From positions 50,699 through 114,698 of the forward strand of contig JBBQCI010000002.1 of assembly GCA_038318565.1 (NCBI GenBank): a stretch of DNA of 64,000 bases. The letters run 5' to 3'. Below are positions 25,108-34,281 of the stretch, piece by piece. Below the pieces are notes generated by a model that ran no database searches, was not told where the DNA came from, and saw only the letters and a program-made list of their open reading frames with translations. The translations under genes were made by a program, and so were the position numbers. This DNA is from UBA11346 sp038318565 (GTDB lineage: Bacteria; Planctomycetota; UBA11346). Numbering within the stretch: position 1 is the first letter of the stretch; each line of letters opens with the position of its first letter.

Positions 25108-25833
25108 ATGTCTGCCGATCCCACCGCTACCGCCCAGCAGCTTTTGGCCGATGTCTGGCCGCAAATCGAGGCTGTCAGCAACGGCAAGCCGCCAGTCTTT
25201 CCAAAGCAGCTGGTGTGGTTGAATGGCGCTCCGGGAGCAGGCAAGGGGACCAACACCCGAACGATCATGAACATCCTGGGCATCGAACGTCAGCCGGTGG
25301 TGGTAAGCGATCTGCTGTCCTCGCCCGAGTTCGTCGCGATCAAGAACAGTGGTGCCCTGGTGGGGGACAAGGATGTGGTCGGCTTGTTACTCAAGAAGCT
25401 GCTGGATCCGCAATACATCTCTGGTGCGATCGTCGACGGCTTCCCCCGTTCACCTGCCCAGGCCGAATTCCTACGTCTGCTCGTAGCCAAGCTTGAACAG
25501 CTGGCTGTCACCTATCCAGACGTGTGCCAGAAGCCGAGCCTGCGTGTGATCGTCCTGAATGTCGCTGAAGAGGTAGCCGTCGAGCGGCAGATCCGTCGTG
25601 GCCGTGAGGCCGTACTGACCAATGAGCTGGCCCGCAAGATGGGCGGCACCACCCAGGAGATCCGTGCCACGGACGTAGATCCGGCCAGTGCGGCGAAGCG
25701 TTATCGCGTATTCCAAGAACAGACAGTCGGCGCTCTGCAGTCCCTGACCAACGCCTTCCCCTGCCACTTTATCGATGCGGGTGCAGATATTCCGACGGTC
25801 AGCAAATCGATTGAGCAAGCGTTGGCCGCCTGA
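25108..25833 (+). CDS. Adenylate-kinase-like nucleoside monophosphate kinase
   Basis: A 241-residue P-loop kinase with GAPGAGKGT at residues 40-48, preceded by an unusual ~35-residue N-terminal extension. The NMP-binding region is less typical than in Adk ('VVVSDLLSSPEF'). 'AIVDGFPRSPAQAEFL' matches the CORE motif of the family, and 'RQIRRGREAV' contains LID-proximal arginines. It would phosphorylate AMP or a related NMP. The divergence suggests a paralogue rather than housekeeping adk. AGGAGA six bases upstream of the ATG supports the start. It is convergent with the U32 gene, one base apart. Confidence 0.85.
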   Translation: MSADPTATAQQLLADVWPQIEAVSNGKPPVFPKQLVWLNGAPGAGKGTNTRTIMNILGIERQPVVVSDLLSSPEFVAIKNSGALVGDKDVVGLLLKKLLDPQYISGAIVDGFPRSPAQAEFLRLLVAKLEQLAVTYPDVCQKPSLRVIVLNVAEEVAVERQIRRGREAVLTNELARKMGGTTQEIRATDVDPASAAKRYRVFQEQTVGALQSLTNAFPCHFIDAGADIPTVSKSIEQALAA

Positions 25834-25834
25834 T

Positions 25835-28219
25835 TCAGGCGTTCACCGCGTCAGCGATCTCGTCGAGTTCGCGGGCGCCGCGAACGAGGTGCCCTGGAAA
25901 CAGGCCGAGCGGAGCATGCGTTGCGGCGATGCGCTCGACCGTTTCGGCACTACAGCTGCCGGCTAGCAGCCCATAGTAGGCGGTGGTGATGTCGGCAACC
26001 GCCGCCGGCGCCAGATCGGCCAGTTCGAGCATCCACCAGTCGACCAGTCCGGCGGTGGATGCCGCTGGTTCTGGAGCACACAAACGTCGGCCCTCCCAAA
26101 CAACTGTGTCGCGCACGCGGCGTTGCAATTCGTAGGGCAGTCCGCCCTCCTGGGGTATGGCGCGGATCGTACGGATGCCGCCGATCGACAGCGCATGGTC
26201 TTGCCGGGTCAGCATCGAGGGGACGCGGCCATGCACAGCGATGGCAATTTCGCTGGGGGAGTCGGCCAGGCGGGCAGCCAGACGGGCGACCTCCCTACCG
26301 GACAGTTCGTACGACAGAAATGCGCCCACTGCACCCAGTTCTGTCAATGCCGCGATCGTCGCCGTGCTGTAGACATTGCAGAATACATCAGCGTAGGCAC
26401 GAAGTCCGGCAGCGTGCGCGGCCTGGAGGACACCAATGTGACCGCTGAGCACTGGTAGTCCAAGGTCCGCGATATGCGGCGAGACTGGTGCAGTCGCAGC
26501 GTGCCGCAACCAGAGCGATCGCTTGGACGTCGCCAAGGCAGGCATCTGAGCAGACCACAGATCCAGGGCCGCATCATCTAACACGACCCGTTCCGCACCG
26601 GCGGCCAGGGCAGCATCGGCGGCGGCCAGTGATCCGACCACCACCCACAAGCGGGTGGTTCGCGAACGTGGCTGGGCAATCGGCGGCGCTTCGCAGGCCG
26701 GCGGTTGTCCCGTCGGCTGGTCCAGCAGAGAGGCGATCAGTTCGCGGCGCAGACGCTTCAGTTCCGAGGCAGGCACGAAGCAGGCGCCGGTCAATTCCGT
26801 GGTCAGCTGGCGCAGGATGAACCCGCTGCCTCCGACAGCGCCTGCAGAGTCGCGCAACGTCTCATCGGTCAGCGGCTTGCCGGTCGCCGGCAGGACAACT
26901 GGTCCAACGATGGCGGCACAGCGACCATCACTGGTGCGCGCAGAGATGCTCAGGGGCGTTCCCGGCACAGCGGTGACGGTCAGGTCGATTGGCAGCCCTC
27001 CCTGGTCTTCAGCAGGCAGGGGGACCGCTGCCATGGCGGTTGCTGCATCACGTTCGCGACGCTGATCCCGGTTGACGAACAACGGTGTACTTTCGGGCGC
27101 CCGCGGTCCGCGCGGATCGATACGGATGCGCAGCTTCCAGCGACCATGGCCCAGATCGTCAGCAGCGGTGACCAGGAATCCGTCATTCCACATGCCGACC
27201 GAAAAGGCATAGCCCAGCCCGGCCGCCGGACGACGCATCGCCTGGACCACGGCAGAGCTGGTGCGACGATCGAGGCTGATCAGCGTGGCGTCGCTGGGCC
27301 GGTCGCGCAGGGGGTCGGCACGATGCAGCCGGGCTTCCGCACCGTACCCACCGTCGAGTTGAGCGGCGGTGAACGGACGGGCGAAGACTTCAGTCAGTGG
27401 GGCAGAGGCAATGGCGGGATCGGCGGTCCGGCGCTGCTGCCAGGCTTCGACGGCTTCGCGGTATGACCGTGAAACGGTATAGACATAGTCGGGACTTTTC
27501 AGCCGACCTTCGATTTTCAGCGAGGCGACTCCGGCCTCGGCTAGCTCAGCGATCCGATCGATCAAGGCGAGATCGCGCATCGACAGCTCAGTATCGATGC
27601 CGTTCGGCGACGCGTACTGGAATCGGCAGTTCTGGGCGCAGGTACCGCGGTTTGCGCTACGGCATCCGGCAAAGTTTGACATCAGGCACTGACCACTGAA
27701 AGCGTAGCACAACGCTCCGTGGACGAAGTGCTCGATCTCGATGCCATGATTGCGGGCAGTGGCCGCGCAGGCGCGGATCTGATCAAGCGTCAGTTCGCGG
27801 GCCAGGATGACCCGTTCGGCGCCAAGTCCTGCGAGGACGCTGATCTGGGCAGGATCATGCACCGTCATCTGAGTCGAAGCGTGCAGGGGCAATCCGGGTA
27901 CATGCAGGCGCAGCAGCCGCCAGAGCCCGAGGTCCTGGATGATCGCCGCGTCGACTCCTGCGACGTGGGCATGCCAGGCCAGGTCGATCGCCTTGGCATG
28001 TTCGTCGTCGTGCACCAGGGTGTTCAACACGACATAGCACTTCAGGCCATGCCGGTGAAGATAGGAAACGTGGCGAGGAAGATCCGCCTTGCGGAAGTTC
28101 TCGGCTCGCCCGCGAGCGTTGAAGTGGCGCAGCCCAAGGTAAACGGCATCGGCGCCACCTGCCACTGCAGCGGGCAGGCAGTCTGGCGAACCGGCTGGTG
28201 CAAGGATCTCGGGGCTCAC
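25835..28219 (-). CDS. Peptidase U32 family protein (RlhA-like) with C-terminal extension
   Basis: About 794 residues. GTG at 28219 overlaps the upstream stop (GTGA) and immediately begins the canonical 'SPEILAPAGSPDCLPAAVAGGADAVYLG'; the longer open frame upstream is spurious. The TIM-barrel half carries the four-cysteine signature around 'HGALCYAFSGQCLMS', 'GCRSANRG' and 'TCAQNCR', which in RlhA/YegQ-type members binds an Fe-S cluster. The second half resembles the DUF3656/collagenase-like extension of larger members. Characterised relatives hydroxylate 23S rRNA C2501 or tRNA uridines using prephenate; others were named collagenases. An RNA hydroxylation role is most likely. It closes a five-gene minus-strand operon. 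Confidence 0.88.
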   Translation of the reverse strand: MSPEILAPAGSPDCLPAAVAGGADAVYLGLRHFNARGRAENFRKADLPRHVSYLHRHGLKCYVVLNTLVHDDEHAKAIDLAWHAHVAGVDAAIIQDLGLWRLLRLHVPGLPLHASTQMTVHDPAQISVLAGLGAERVILARELTLDQIRACAATARNHGIEIEHFVHGALCYAFSGQCLMSNFAGCRSANRGTCAQNCRFQYASPNGIDTELSMRDLALIDRIAELAEAGVASLKIEGRLKSPDYVYTVSRSYREAVEAWQQRRTADPAIASAPLTEVFARPFTAAQLDGGYGAEARLHRADPLRDRPSDATLISLDRRTSSAVVQAMRRPAAGLGYAFSVGMWNDGFLVTAADDLGHGRWKLRIRIDPRGPRAPESTPLFVNRDQRRERDAATAMAAVPLPAEDQGGLPIDLTVTAVPGTPLSISARTSDGRCAAIVGPVVLPATGKPLTDETLRDSAGAVGGSGFILRQLTTELTGACFVPASELKRLRRELIASLLDQPTGQPPACEAPPIAQPRSRTTRLWVVVGSLAAADAALAAGAERVVLDDAALDLWSAQMPALATSKRSLWLRHAATAPVSPHIADLGLPVLSGHIGVLQAAHAAGLRAYADVFCNVYSTATIAALTELGAVGAFLSYELSGREVARLAARLADSPSEIAIAVHGRVPSMLTRQDHALSIGGIRTIRAIPQEGGLPYELQRRVRDTVVWEGRRLCAPEPAASTAGLVDWWMLELADLAPAAVADITTAYYGLLAGSCSAETVERIAATHAPLGLFPGHLVRGARELDEIADAVNA

Positions 28220-29379
28220 TTGAACGACTGCTCGATGCGCAGGCGCTCCGTCTCGGGCAAAGCGGGAGCTGACAACAGCCGACGGAGGTGCTCTGCCGCC
28301 TGGGTGTCGCCCGTACGGCTCGCGCGGATCCATTCGGTGACCAGTTCGGTAACGCCGGGCCGTTCGCACCACATGCTGCACAACCAACCATCACCCACAT
28401 CACGGATAGCGAACCATTGCTGTTGGCCGTCGCGTAGTCGAGACCACTGCTTCCACGAACTGTCACTCGCGACCGGTTCCCAGGTGCCGCGCGGCAGCAG
28501 CCGCATCAGAGGAGCTATGGCTGGTTCGATCCGGCCCTTGTCGTCCCGGACCGTCCGTCCAGAGATCGCCCCGATCCAACCACGCACCAGGTCGTACTGG
28601 AAGGCTCCGCTCCAGCGCATTTCGGGAGTGGTCGGCGGGAATGGCACGGGGGAGCCCCATTCGATCGCCAAATGGCTCTCCGGCCGCCTGAGTCCTGACG
28701 GCGGCAGTGCGGTGCCAAGCATGGCCCTGACCAGGCTTCGTCCGGTAGCTGCCCAGCGGGTGGGCCAATCGCTGTGGCCTCCTGCTGCCGGACGTCCTTC
28801 GTGATTAACCACAACCACGGTCTGCAGCGACATGGGGGCAGACTGCAGTGCTTCACCAGGATGGCCGATGGGTAGCCGGGGGTCACTGATGCTGAATGAC
28901 ACCGTCGCCTTCCACTCGGCATCTGGGGTGGCTCCGATTGCCACGTCACGGGTTGCAATGCGGATGACACGATCAGCTGGGATCGGCAGCGGAGGTGTCG
29001 GCTCAGAGGCGTTCGACATCGGATCCATCACCGCGATCATACCTGCGGTGAACAGATCCTCGCCAAGCGCCAGCATCGCCGACCTGGTAGTAGGCTCACG
29101 ATCATCGCCGGCAACGACGACGACTCGCCATAATCCGTCATCACGGGCGCCACGTTCGAGTCTGGCGGCCGTGCTGCCGGCCAGTTCGGCAGAAGCCGTG
29201 CGTAGCGGATTGCGTTTCGGCAGGCGCAGAATCCCCGCATTCACCTCGGGTCCGCCTTGACCCCTGCTGACATTTGGACGGATCGCTATGGCACCGATGG
29301 TGAAGAGGACGACGGCAGCGACTAGAGGGACGATGGAGTTGCGCACGTCAGGATGGTCATCTCGCGCCGACGGGCGCAA
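28216..29379 (-). CDS. Membrane-anchored protein of unknown function
   Basis: A 387-residue protein with one N-terminal membrane segment (about residues 15-34, 'SIVPLVAAVVLFTIGAIAI') and a large, presumably periplasmic, remainder rich in beta-strand-forming sequence and tryptophans near the C-terminus. I recognise no family or catalytic motif. A central segment 'TVVVVNHEGRPAAGGHSDW' and a repeated 'W...WFAIRDVGDGW' style could belong to a binding domain. It sits 18 bp after the DUF4388 gene and overlaps the U32 gene start by four bases, so it is an integral part of that operon. Confidence 0.6.
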   Translation of the reverse strand: MRPSARDDHPDVRNSIVPLVAAVVLFTIGAIAIRPNVSRGQGGPEVNAGILRLPKRNPLRTASAELAGSTAARLERGARDDGLWRVVVVAGDDREPTTRSAMLALGEDLFTAGMIAVMDPMSNASEPTPPLPIPADRVIRIATRDVAIGATPDAEWKATVSFSISDPRLPIGHPGEALQSAPMSLQTVVVVNHEGRPAAGGHSDWPTRWAATGRSLVRAMLGTALPPSGLRRPESHLAIEWGSPVPFPPTTPEMRWSGAFQYDLVRGWIGAISGRTVRDDKGRIEPAIAPLMRLLPRGTWEPVASDSSWKQWSRLRDGQQQWFAIRDVGDGWLCSMWCERPGVTELVTEWIRASRTGDTQAAEHLRRLLSAPALPETERLRIEQSFK

Positions 29380-29397
29380 CCCCGCATGGTCGAAGGC

Positions 29398-30231
29398 CTA
29401 GGCCAGCATTTCTGCCGCTTCAGCGCCACGTGAGACATGGACAAGCCTGCGTGCCAGGAGGTATTCTGCCGCAGATACCAGATCCTCTGGCTGACAGGGC
29501 AGCACATGCAGCACCTCTGCCAGAGTCCGGTGACCATCGCATGCGATCAGCAGTCTGGCCGCCAGATCAACGGCCCTGATGTCCAGCTGGCTGGCTCCCA
29601 GTGTGGTTTGGGCGAGGACGATCTCGAAGAGGAAGCGGTGATCTGGCGCGGGATCGGCTAGACCGGCGACCACCAGTTCGACGAGCACCGGTGCTGAATC
29701 CGGGTAGGCATCAAGGATGTCCCCGACCGTGGCCCGGCCATCGAGGCGGCGCCAGAGCCAGAGCTGGTGATAGCGGAGTTGGACCCGTTCGAGCAGGCGG
29801 CGGTCCCTGCGGCGATGGAGGATGGTGCTGCGCGGTGGAAGACGTTCGAGACAGCGGGCCAACTCGTCTAGGCGACGCATCCCATCAAGCAGCAGGGTGT
29901 TGGTCTCGGTCGCGATGCTGTGTTCGCGCGCCGGTGCATTGTGGAAGAATATGTACCGGCCGCTGCGCCACGTCAGCAGTTGATGGAAACACACCTCACC
30001 ACTGTGTGGTGGACAATACGCGTGAATGACCTTACCGTCGATGAAACTAATGCCCGCCGATTGGCGTGGCTCGGTACGTTCCAGGGCGAGTTGGCCAGTT
30101 TTGCGTAGCGAACACAGAAACTGTACAGTTTCCGGCAGGGGGGTGTCTTCGAGATGCCCCTGGATCACCAAGCCCTTGCTGGCCGACGACTGGGTTACCC
30201 GCCGGGTTGGTGGCTGATGCGGGTCGGGCAT
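29398..30231 (-). CDS. DUF4388 (PATAN-like) domain protein
   Basis: A 277-residue protein. ATG at 30231 overlaps the upstream lipoprotein stop by one base and is preferred over the longer frame. Residues ~22-120 form a DUF4388 domain: 'IQGHLEDTPLPETVQFLCSLRKTGQLALE', then 'GISFIDGKVIHA', and 'FHQLLTWRSGRYIFF'. The rest is helical and resembles winged-helix-like PATAN C-terminal modules. DUF4388 proteins are common beside kinases and gliding or secretion regulators in deltaproteobacteria and planctomycetes and are thought to mediate protein contacts. A second DUF4388 domain is fused to the Ser/Thr kinase at 44.6-46.0 kb, so the two may belong to related pathways. Confidence 0.75.
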   Translation of the reverse strand: MPDPHQPPTRRVTQSSASKGLVIQGHLEDTPLPETVQFLCSLRKTGQLALERTEPRQSAGISFIDGKVIHAYCPPHSGEVCFHQLLTWRSGRYIFFHNAPAREHSIATETNTLLLDGMRRLDELARCLERLPPRSTILHRRRDRRLLERVQLRYHQLWLWRRLDGRATVGDILDAYPDSAPVLVELVVAGLADPAPDHRFLFEIVLAQTTLGASQLDIRAVDLAARLLIACDGHRTLAEVLHVLPCQPEDLVSAAEYLLARRLVHVSRGAEAAEMLA

Positions 30232-30992
30232 CAGCCGCGTGCCGCCATCCACGCACGCCATGCCACGGCGAAGGATTCGCTGTCCATCCGCATGCGATCG
30301 GCCTCGGCAAATGATGCAGTTGAAAGGCCAGCCTGCGAGGTGCGTATGCTCATCACCATGGCGAGGATACGAACGTAGCGCTGCCGTTGGCCTTCCCCGA
30401 ATACCGTAGCTAGTTCTGCTCTTTCAGCACCTGCTTGAGCTCGAGTCACTAGGACTTCCGCGGCTGGACGTTGCGACGGCGGTACCGCCGAGATGAAGAT
30501 CGCGTGTCGATCGACCGGGATCACCGCTACCGATGGCGCGACCACCGGCGGTTGAACCATCCGAGAGGCCATGCGCAGACCCGATTCGGAGAGCAGGCGT
30601 CGACGCACGGAGGCCCCGTTCACCCCGACCACCTCGACATCGAGGTGGTCGACCGGCAGACCCTGGACGATGGTCATGCCCCGGGCGATGAACAGGGCGG
30701 ATCCACCGGCCAGGCCGATCTTTCCAGCACTCATGCCGGGCTCGATTGCGTTCTCGACAGGCAGGGCAACCAGTCGAGGTGTACCATCAATGGCCACTAC
30801 GATCTGTCGGGCTCCCAAGGCGATGAATCCCTGGCCAGCTGGATCAGTCCACGTCCCCAGCATGTCGACCGGTGGAGACACGGCTGATGGTGACGCTGGC
30901 CTGTCAACCGCGGCCGATGGTGAGCGCTGGTCTGTGCCGCAGCCGGCCAGGAGGGCGAGCGATGCAACGAAGGCGATGGAACGGCGGTTCAT
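30231..30992 (-). CDS. Lipoprotein of unknown function
   Basis: A 253-residue predicted lipoprotein with signal peptide and lipobox LLAGC (lipidated Cys18). A Ser/Pro-rich linker follows, then a mainly beta domain (residues ~45-150, 'LGTWTDPAGQGFIALGARQIVVAIDG'), and a helical C-terminal third ('RYVRILAMVMSIRTSQAGL'). No family recognised. It lies eight bases downstream of the pstS-like gene and overlaps the DUF4388 start, so it is probably cotranscribed with both and may be an envelope partner of the PstS-like binding protein. Confidence 0.7.
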   Translation of the reverse strand: MNRRSIAFVASLALLAGCGTDQRSPSAAVDRPASPSAVSPPVDMLGTWTDPAGQGFIALGARQIVVAIDGTPRLVALPVENAIEPGMSAGKIGLAGGSALFIARGMTIVQGLPVDHLDVEVVGVNGASVRRRLLSESGLRMASRMVQPPVVAPSVAVIPVDRHAIFISAVPPSQRPAAEVLVTRAQAGAERAELATVFGEGQRQRYVRILAMVMSIRTSQAGLSTASFAEADRMRMDSESFAVAWRAWMAARG

Positions 30993-31000
30993 GACAGTCC

Positions 31001-32296
31001 TTACTTCGTCAGAGCTGCTGCTTCGGACAGACTGAGGCCGCTGCCCTGCCGGGGGGCGTTTTTGAACGCGTTAGCCAATGCGTCCGCCTGCTGCTTCACC
31101 TCGGTGGATCGACGGACGATCTCTTCGACGGTGGCTCCTTCCTCCAAGGAACGTCGTGCCAAGTCGAGCGACGCCGCACGGAGGCGTTCGATGTCCTGCT
31201 GGTACTGGACGGTCGACGGTCCGCTCCAGGTCGCGATCGGTGCGGTTGGCATGACCGGTGTGACTGGTTTTGCCGCAGGCAAGACCAAAGGGATCGGAGC
31301 CGGTGCTGGAATTGCCGGTTTGGCAGCCACCGGCTTGGCTTCGTCTGCTGCTGCCTCGACACCCATCGCCTGAGTCAGTGTCGAACCAACGGCGACTCCC
31401 GAGAAAAGGCTGCCGGTGATCCGCTTCATGAATCGTTCCTTGACCTTGGTGCGCATCGACGCCGGCAACGGCACATAACCGACCGATTCGATGGTGCCGG
31501 GATTGTCGAGCATCCAGGTGATGAAGCCGCCGACGTCCGGTCGCGCCAGATGTTCCGTGGAGAGATAGATAAAGATCGGCCGGGAAAGCGGCACATAGGC
31601 ACCGTCCAGAACGCTCTGCTTTGTCGGCATCACCGCTCCCTTGCCATTGTCCACGGCGACGGCACGAAGGGTTTGGGTGTTCTCCAATAGGTACGCCATG
31701 CCCATGAAACCAAGGGCGTTGATGTCGGCGGCGACGCCTTGGACGAGGACGTGGTCATCCTCGCTGGCCGTGTAGTCGGATCTGATTTTCTTATCTTTGC
31801 CCATGACCGCCTCGTTGAAATAGTCGTAGGTACCGGAATCGCTACCCGGACCGAAGAGGGCAATTTTCATGTCTGGAAAGGTTGCCCGGACCTGTTTCCA
31901 GGACGTTGGTCCACCGTTGGACCACAGTCGCTGCAACTCGCCAACGGTCAGATCCTTCAGCCACGAATTGCGCGGATTCACCACCAGCGAAAGGGCATCA
32001 AAGGCAATGGGGATCTCGACGAATTCCACCCTCGCTTCTTCGGCCGCCTTTAATTCTTTGGCGGAGATCGGACGCGAGGCGCCACTGAGCGTACTGACCC
32101 GGGAAATCATGGATCTGAAGCCGGCGCTGCTGCCGGTCGGCTTGGCTTCCAGCGAGAACCGTGGGTCGACTTCGACATACCGCTCAGCGGCGGCAATAAT
32201 GATGGGGTAGACCGTACTACTGCCGTCGTAGATAATCGTCTGTTCGGACGCGCAGACAAGGCAGGAGAGGCAGGCGAGAATGAGCTGGCGTGGCAT
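31001..32296 (-). CDS. PstS-like phosphate-binding periplasmic protein with C-terminal coiled extension
   Basis: About 431 residues. A signal peptide (MPRQLILACLSCLVCAS) leads into the PstS core: 'IIYDGSSTVYPI' with the phosphate-contacting Ser/Thr loop, 'TGSSAGFRSMISRVSTLSGASRPI', and 'FGPGSDSGTYDYFNEAVMG'. From about residue 300 there is a Pro/Ala linker, then a helical, Glu/Arg-rich tail absent from ordinary PstS. No pstC, pstA, pstB or phoU gene accompanies it; instead it heads an operon with lipoprotein, DUF4388, unknown and U32 genes. It may therefore be a sensor or scaffold rather than a transporter component. GTG at 32305 is an alternative start. Confidence 0.85.
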   Translation of the reverse strand: MPRQLILACLSCLVCASEQTIIYDGSSTVYPIIIAAAERYVEVDPRFSLEAKPTGSSAGFRSMISRVSTLSGASRPISAKELKAAEEARVEFVEIPIAFDALSLVVNPRNSWLKDLTVGELQRLWSNGGPTSWKQVRATFPDMKIALFGPGSDSGTYDYFNEAVMGKDKKIRSDYTASEDDHVLVQGVAADINALGFMGMAYLLENTQTLRAVAVDNGKGAVMPTKQSVLDGAYVPLSRPIFIYLSTEHLARPDVGGFITWMLDNPGTIESVGYVPLPASMRTKVKERFMKRITGSLFSGVAVGSTLTQAMGVEAAADEAKPVAAKPAIPAPAPIPLVLPAAKPVTPVMPTAPIATWSGPSTVQYQQDIERLRAASLDLARRSLEEGATVEEIVRRSTEVKQQADALANAFKNAPRQGSGLSLSEAAALTK

Positions 32297-32421
32297 GGGC
32301 TGCACATCGTTGCGGGAATGATGAAGACCTGATGTACCGGATATGGATTCCCCCTGGCATTCACCGGTTCTTCACCGATTGGGGGAGGATGCACGTCCCA
32401 CCGATGTCGAACAGGTCGTAC

Positions 32422-34278
32422 ATGTCCAAGCAGCGCACCTTCCTAAATCTCCGCGGGCGGAACCCAATTGCTCCAGAACCTGGTCAGGTGACGGTCGATG
32501 GCTACCGCGTCGAGGCGTTGCTTGGACAGGGGCCGTTGACTGCTGCCTACAAGGCCGTTCTCGAGTCGCATCAGCAATCGGTGGTTCTCAAGGTGTTGTT
32601 GCCTCATCTCGCTGATAGCGAAGTGTTCGTGCAACGGTTCCTACAGGCCGCCAATGCGGCTCGACTGGTCACCCATGACCGCGTGCTTCCGTGTTACGAT
32701 GTCGGTCAGTCCCATGGCTGGGTCTATCTGGCCAGCGAATTGATGGAGGGCGGCACCCTGGCAGAGTTGTCGGCACATGGCCAGCTCGATCGCTCCCGGG
32801 CGATTTATCTGTCGTGGCAGGTAGCGATGGGCCTTGAGGCGATCCACGCTGCCGGCCTGGTCCACGGCAATCTGCGGCCATCGAACGTGCTGGTCGATCA
32901 TGAGGATGGAGTGCGACTGTCGGATCTTGGTCTGCCTGCGCTTCCGGATACCGAAGGTCCGGTCTCGCCAGGAACGCTGCATCTCCCCCCAGAGCAGATT
33001 CTTGGCGAAGTTGATCCGGAGCCGTCTGGGGATATCTACGCCCTTGGCGTGATCCTCGCCGGTTGTTTGATCGGTCGCACTCCGTGGAGCGGTTCGGATC
33101 GCCAGCGCTTGACGACCGTGCACAATGAGGGCCGGACAGTGGTCGGCGAAGTTCCCCCAGCCTTGCTCGATGCCGACGTGTCGGCGGTGCTGATTCGGGC
33201 CACGGCGAAACGTGCCGAGGAGCGGTATGCGCATGTTTGGCAGCTGCGTGAAGACCTCGAACGGCTACAGTACCAGTTCGCACCCATCCATGCCCGGACG
33301 CTTGATCATGACTCGGGCAGCACCACGGCCGTACACGAAACGGCATCGGCTCGAGCGATCCGCGGCGTTCCGCATGTCGCGGCCCCAGCAAAACGACGGA
33401 GTCCACTCTGGTTTGTGGTCGGTGGCTGCGTACTTGCGGGCGTGGTGGCACTCTGGCTCCTAGCAGGTGGCGACAGGCAAGCAGGCCACGCGACCGCCCC
33501 AGCCCCGTTGCCTACGCCAGTTCCCACACCGGCGGTTACGGTCGTACCGCCACTGCCAAAGCCCTCTTGGGCCGACTCAGTTGGAACAGACGTGCATGGC
33601 CGTTGGGCTGATCTGCGGGTCAGCACACGGATCCAGCGCCTGCGACTGATACCGGCAGGCAATTTCTGGATGGGTAGCGGATTCGACGAAGTCGGCCGGA
33701 TCGCAGATGAAGACCGCCACCTGGTAACCCTATCGCGCGCTTTCTGGCTAGGGGACAGCGAGGTCACCCAGGGGCTCTATTCAGCCGTCACGGGAACGGC
33801 CGCTGGCTACTTCACCGGTGACGATCGGCCAGTCGAATCGATCAGTTGGGTCGCTGTACAGCAGTTTCTTGCCAACTTGGGCACCACGATCAAGGCGCCA
33901 GTGCGGTTCCCCAGCGAGGCGGAGTGGGAGTATGCCTGCCGTGCTGGCGGTGAACGGTCCGGGTCCCTGCTGGCCAGTAGAGCCTGGACAGCCGAATCTG
34001 GGGTCGATGGAACGCGTCCGGTGCGTTCGTTGCTGCCTAATGCCTGGGGCCTGTACGACATGCAGGGCAACGTCCTGGAATGGGTCGAGGACACCTATGG
34101 CCGCTATCATCGCGAGGCCATTACCGATCCCTTGTCCACCGGTGGCGTCTATCGGGGTGTCCGCGGAGGTGCCTGGAATCAGGATGGCGTGAATGCCAGG
34201 CCTGCGGCGCGCGGCAAGGCGTTGCCGATCACCGCATACTTCTATCTTGGCTTCCGCTTGGTGATCAGCGATGGCTGA
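32422..34278 (+). CDS. Membrane-anchored pseudokinase fused to a formylglycine-generating-enzyme-like domain
   Basis: About 618 residues starting at ATG 32422 (AGG six bases upstream); starts at 32404 and 32389 are possible. Residues ~27-285 form a Ser/Thr kinase fold: P-loop region 'LLGQGPLTAAY' and Lys57. The catalytic loop reads H148-G-N-L-R-P-S-N155 where HRDLKPxN is expected, so the proton-accepting Asp is Asn. The DFG motif is D168-L-G. A transmembrane helix lies near residues 332-352, a Pro-rich linker follows, then an FGE/SUMF1-like domain (~405-618, 'IPAGNFWMGSG', 'RFPSEAEWEYACRAGG', 'YFYLGFRLV'). A cytoplasmic pseudokinase signalling to an external FGE-like module is the simplest reading. 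Confidence 0.88.
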   Translation: MSKQRTFLNLRGRNPIAPEPGQVTVDGYRVEALLGQGPLTAAYKAVLESHQQSVVLKVLLPHLADSEVFVQRFLQAANAARLVTHDRVLPCYDVGQSHGWVYLASELMEGGTLAELSAHGQLDRSRAIYLSWQVAMGLEAIHAAGLVHGNLRPSNVLVDHEDGVRLSDLGLPALPDTEGPVSPGTLHLPPEQILGEVDPEPSGDIYALGVILAGCLIGRTPWSGSDRQRLTTVHNEGRTVVGEVPPALLDADVSAVLIRATAKRAEERYAHVWQLREDLERLQYQFAPIHARTLDHDSGSTTAVHETASARAIRGVPHVAAPAKRRSPLWFVVGGCVLAGVVALWLLAGGDRQAGHATAPAPLPTPVPTPAVTVVPPLPKPSWADSVGTDVHGRWADLRVSTRIQRLRLIPAGNFWMGSGFDEVGRIADEDRHLVTLSRAFWLGDSEVTQGLYSAVTGTAAGYFTGDDRPVESISWVAVQQFLANLGTTIKAPVRFPSEAEWEYACRAGGERSGSLLASRAWTAESGVDGTRPVRSLLPNAWGLYDMQGNVLEWVEDTYGRYHREAITDPLSTGGVYRGVRGGAWNQDGVNARPAARGKALPITAYFYLGFRLVISDG

Positions 34279-34281
34279 TCG

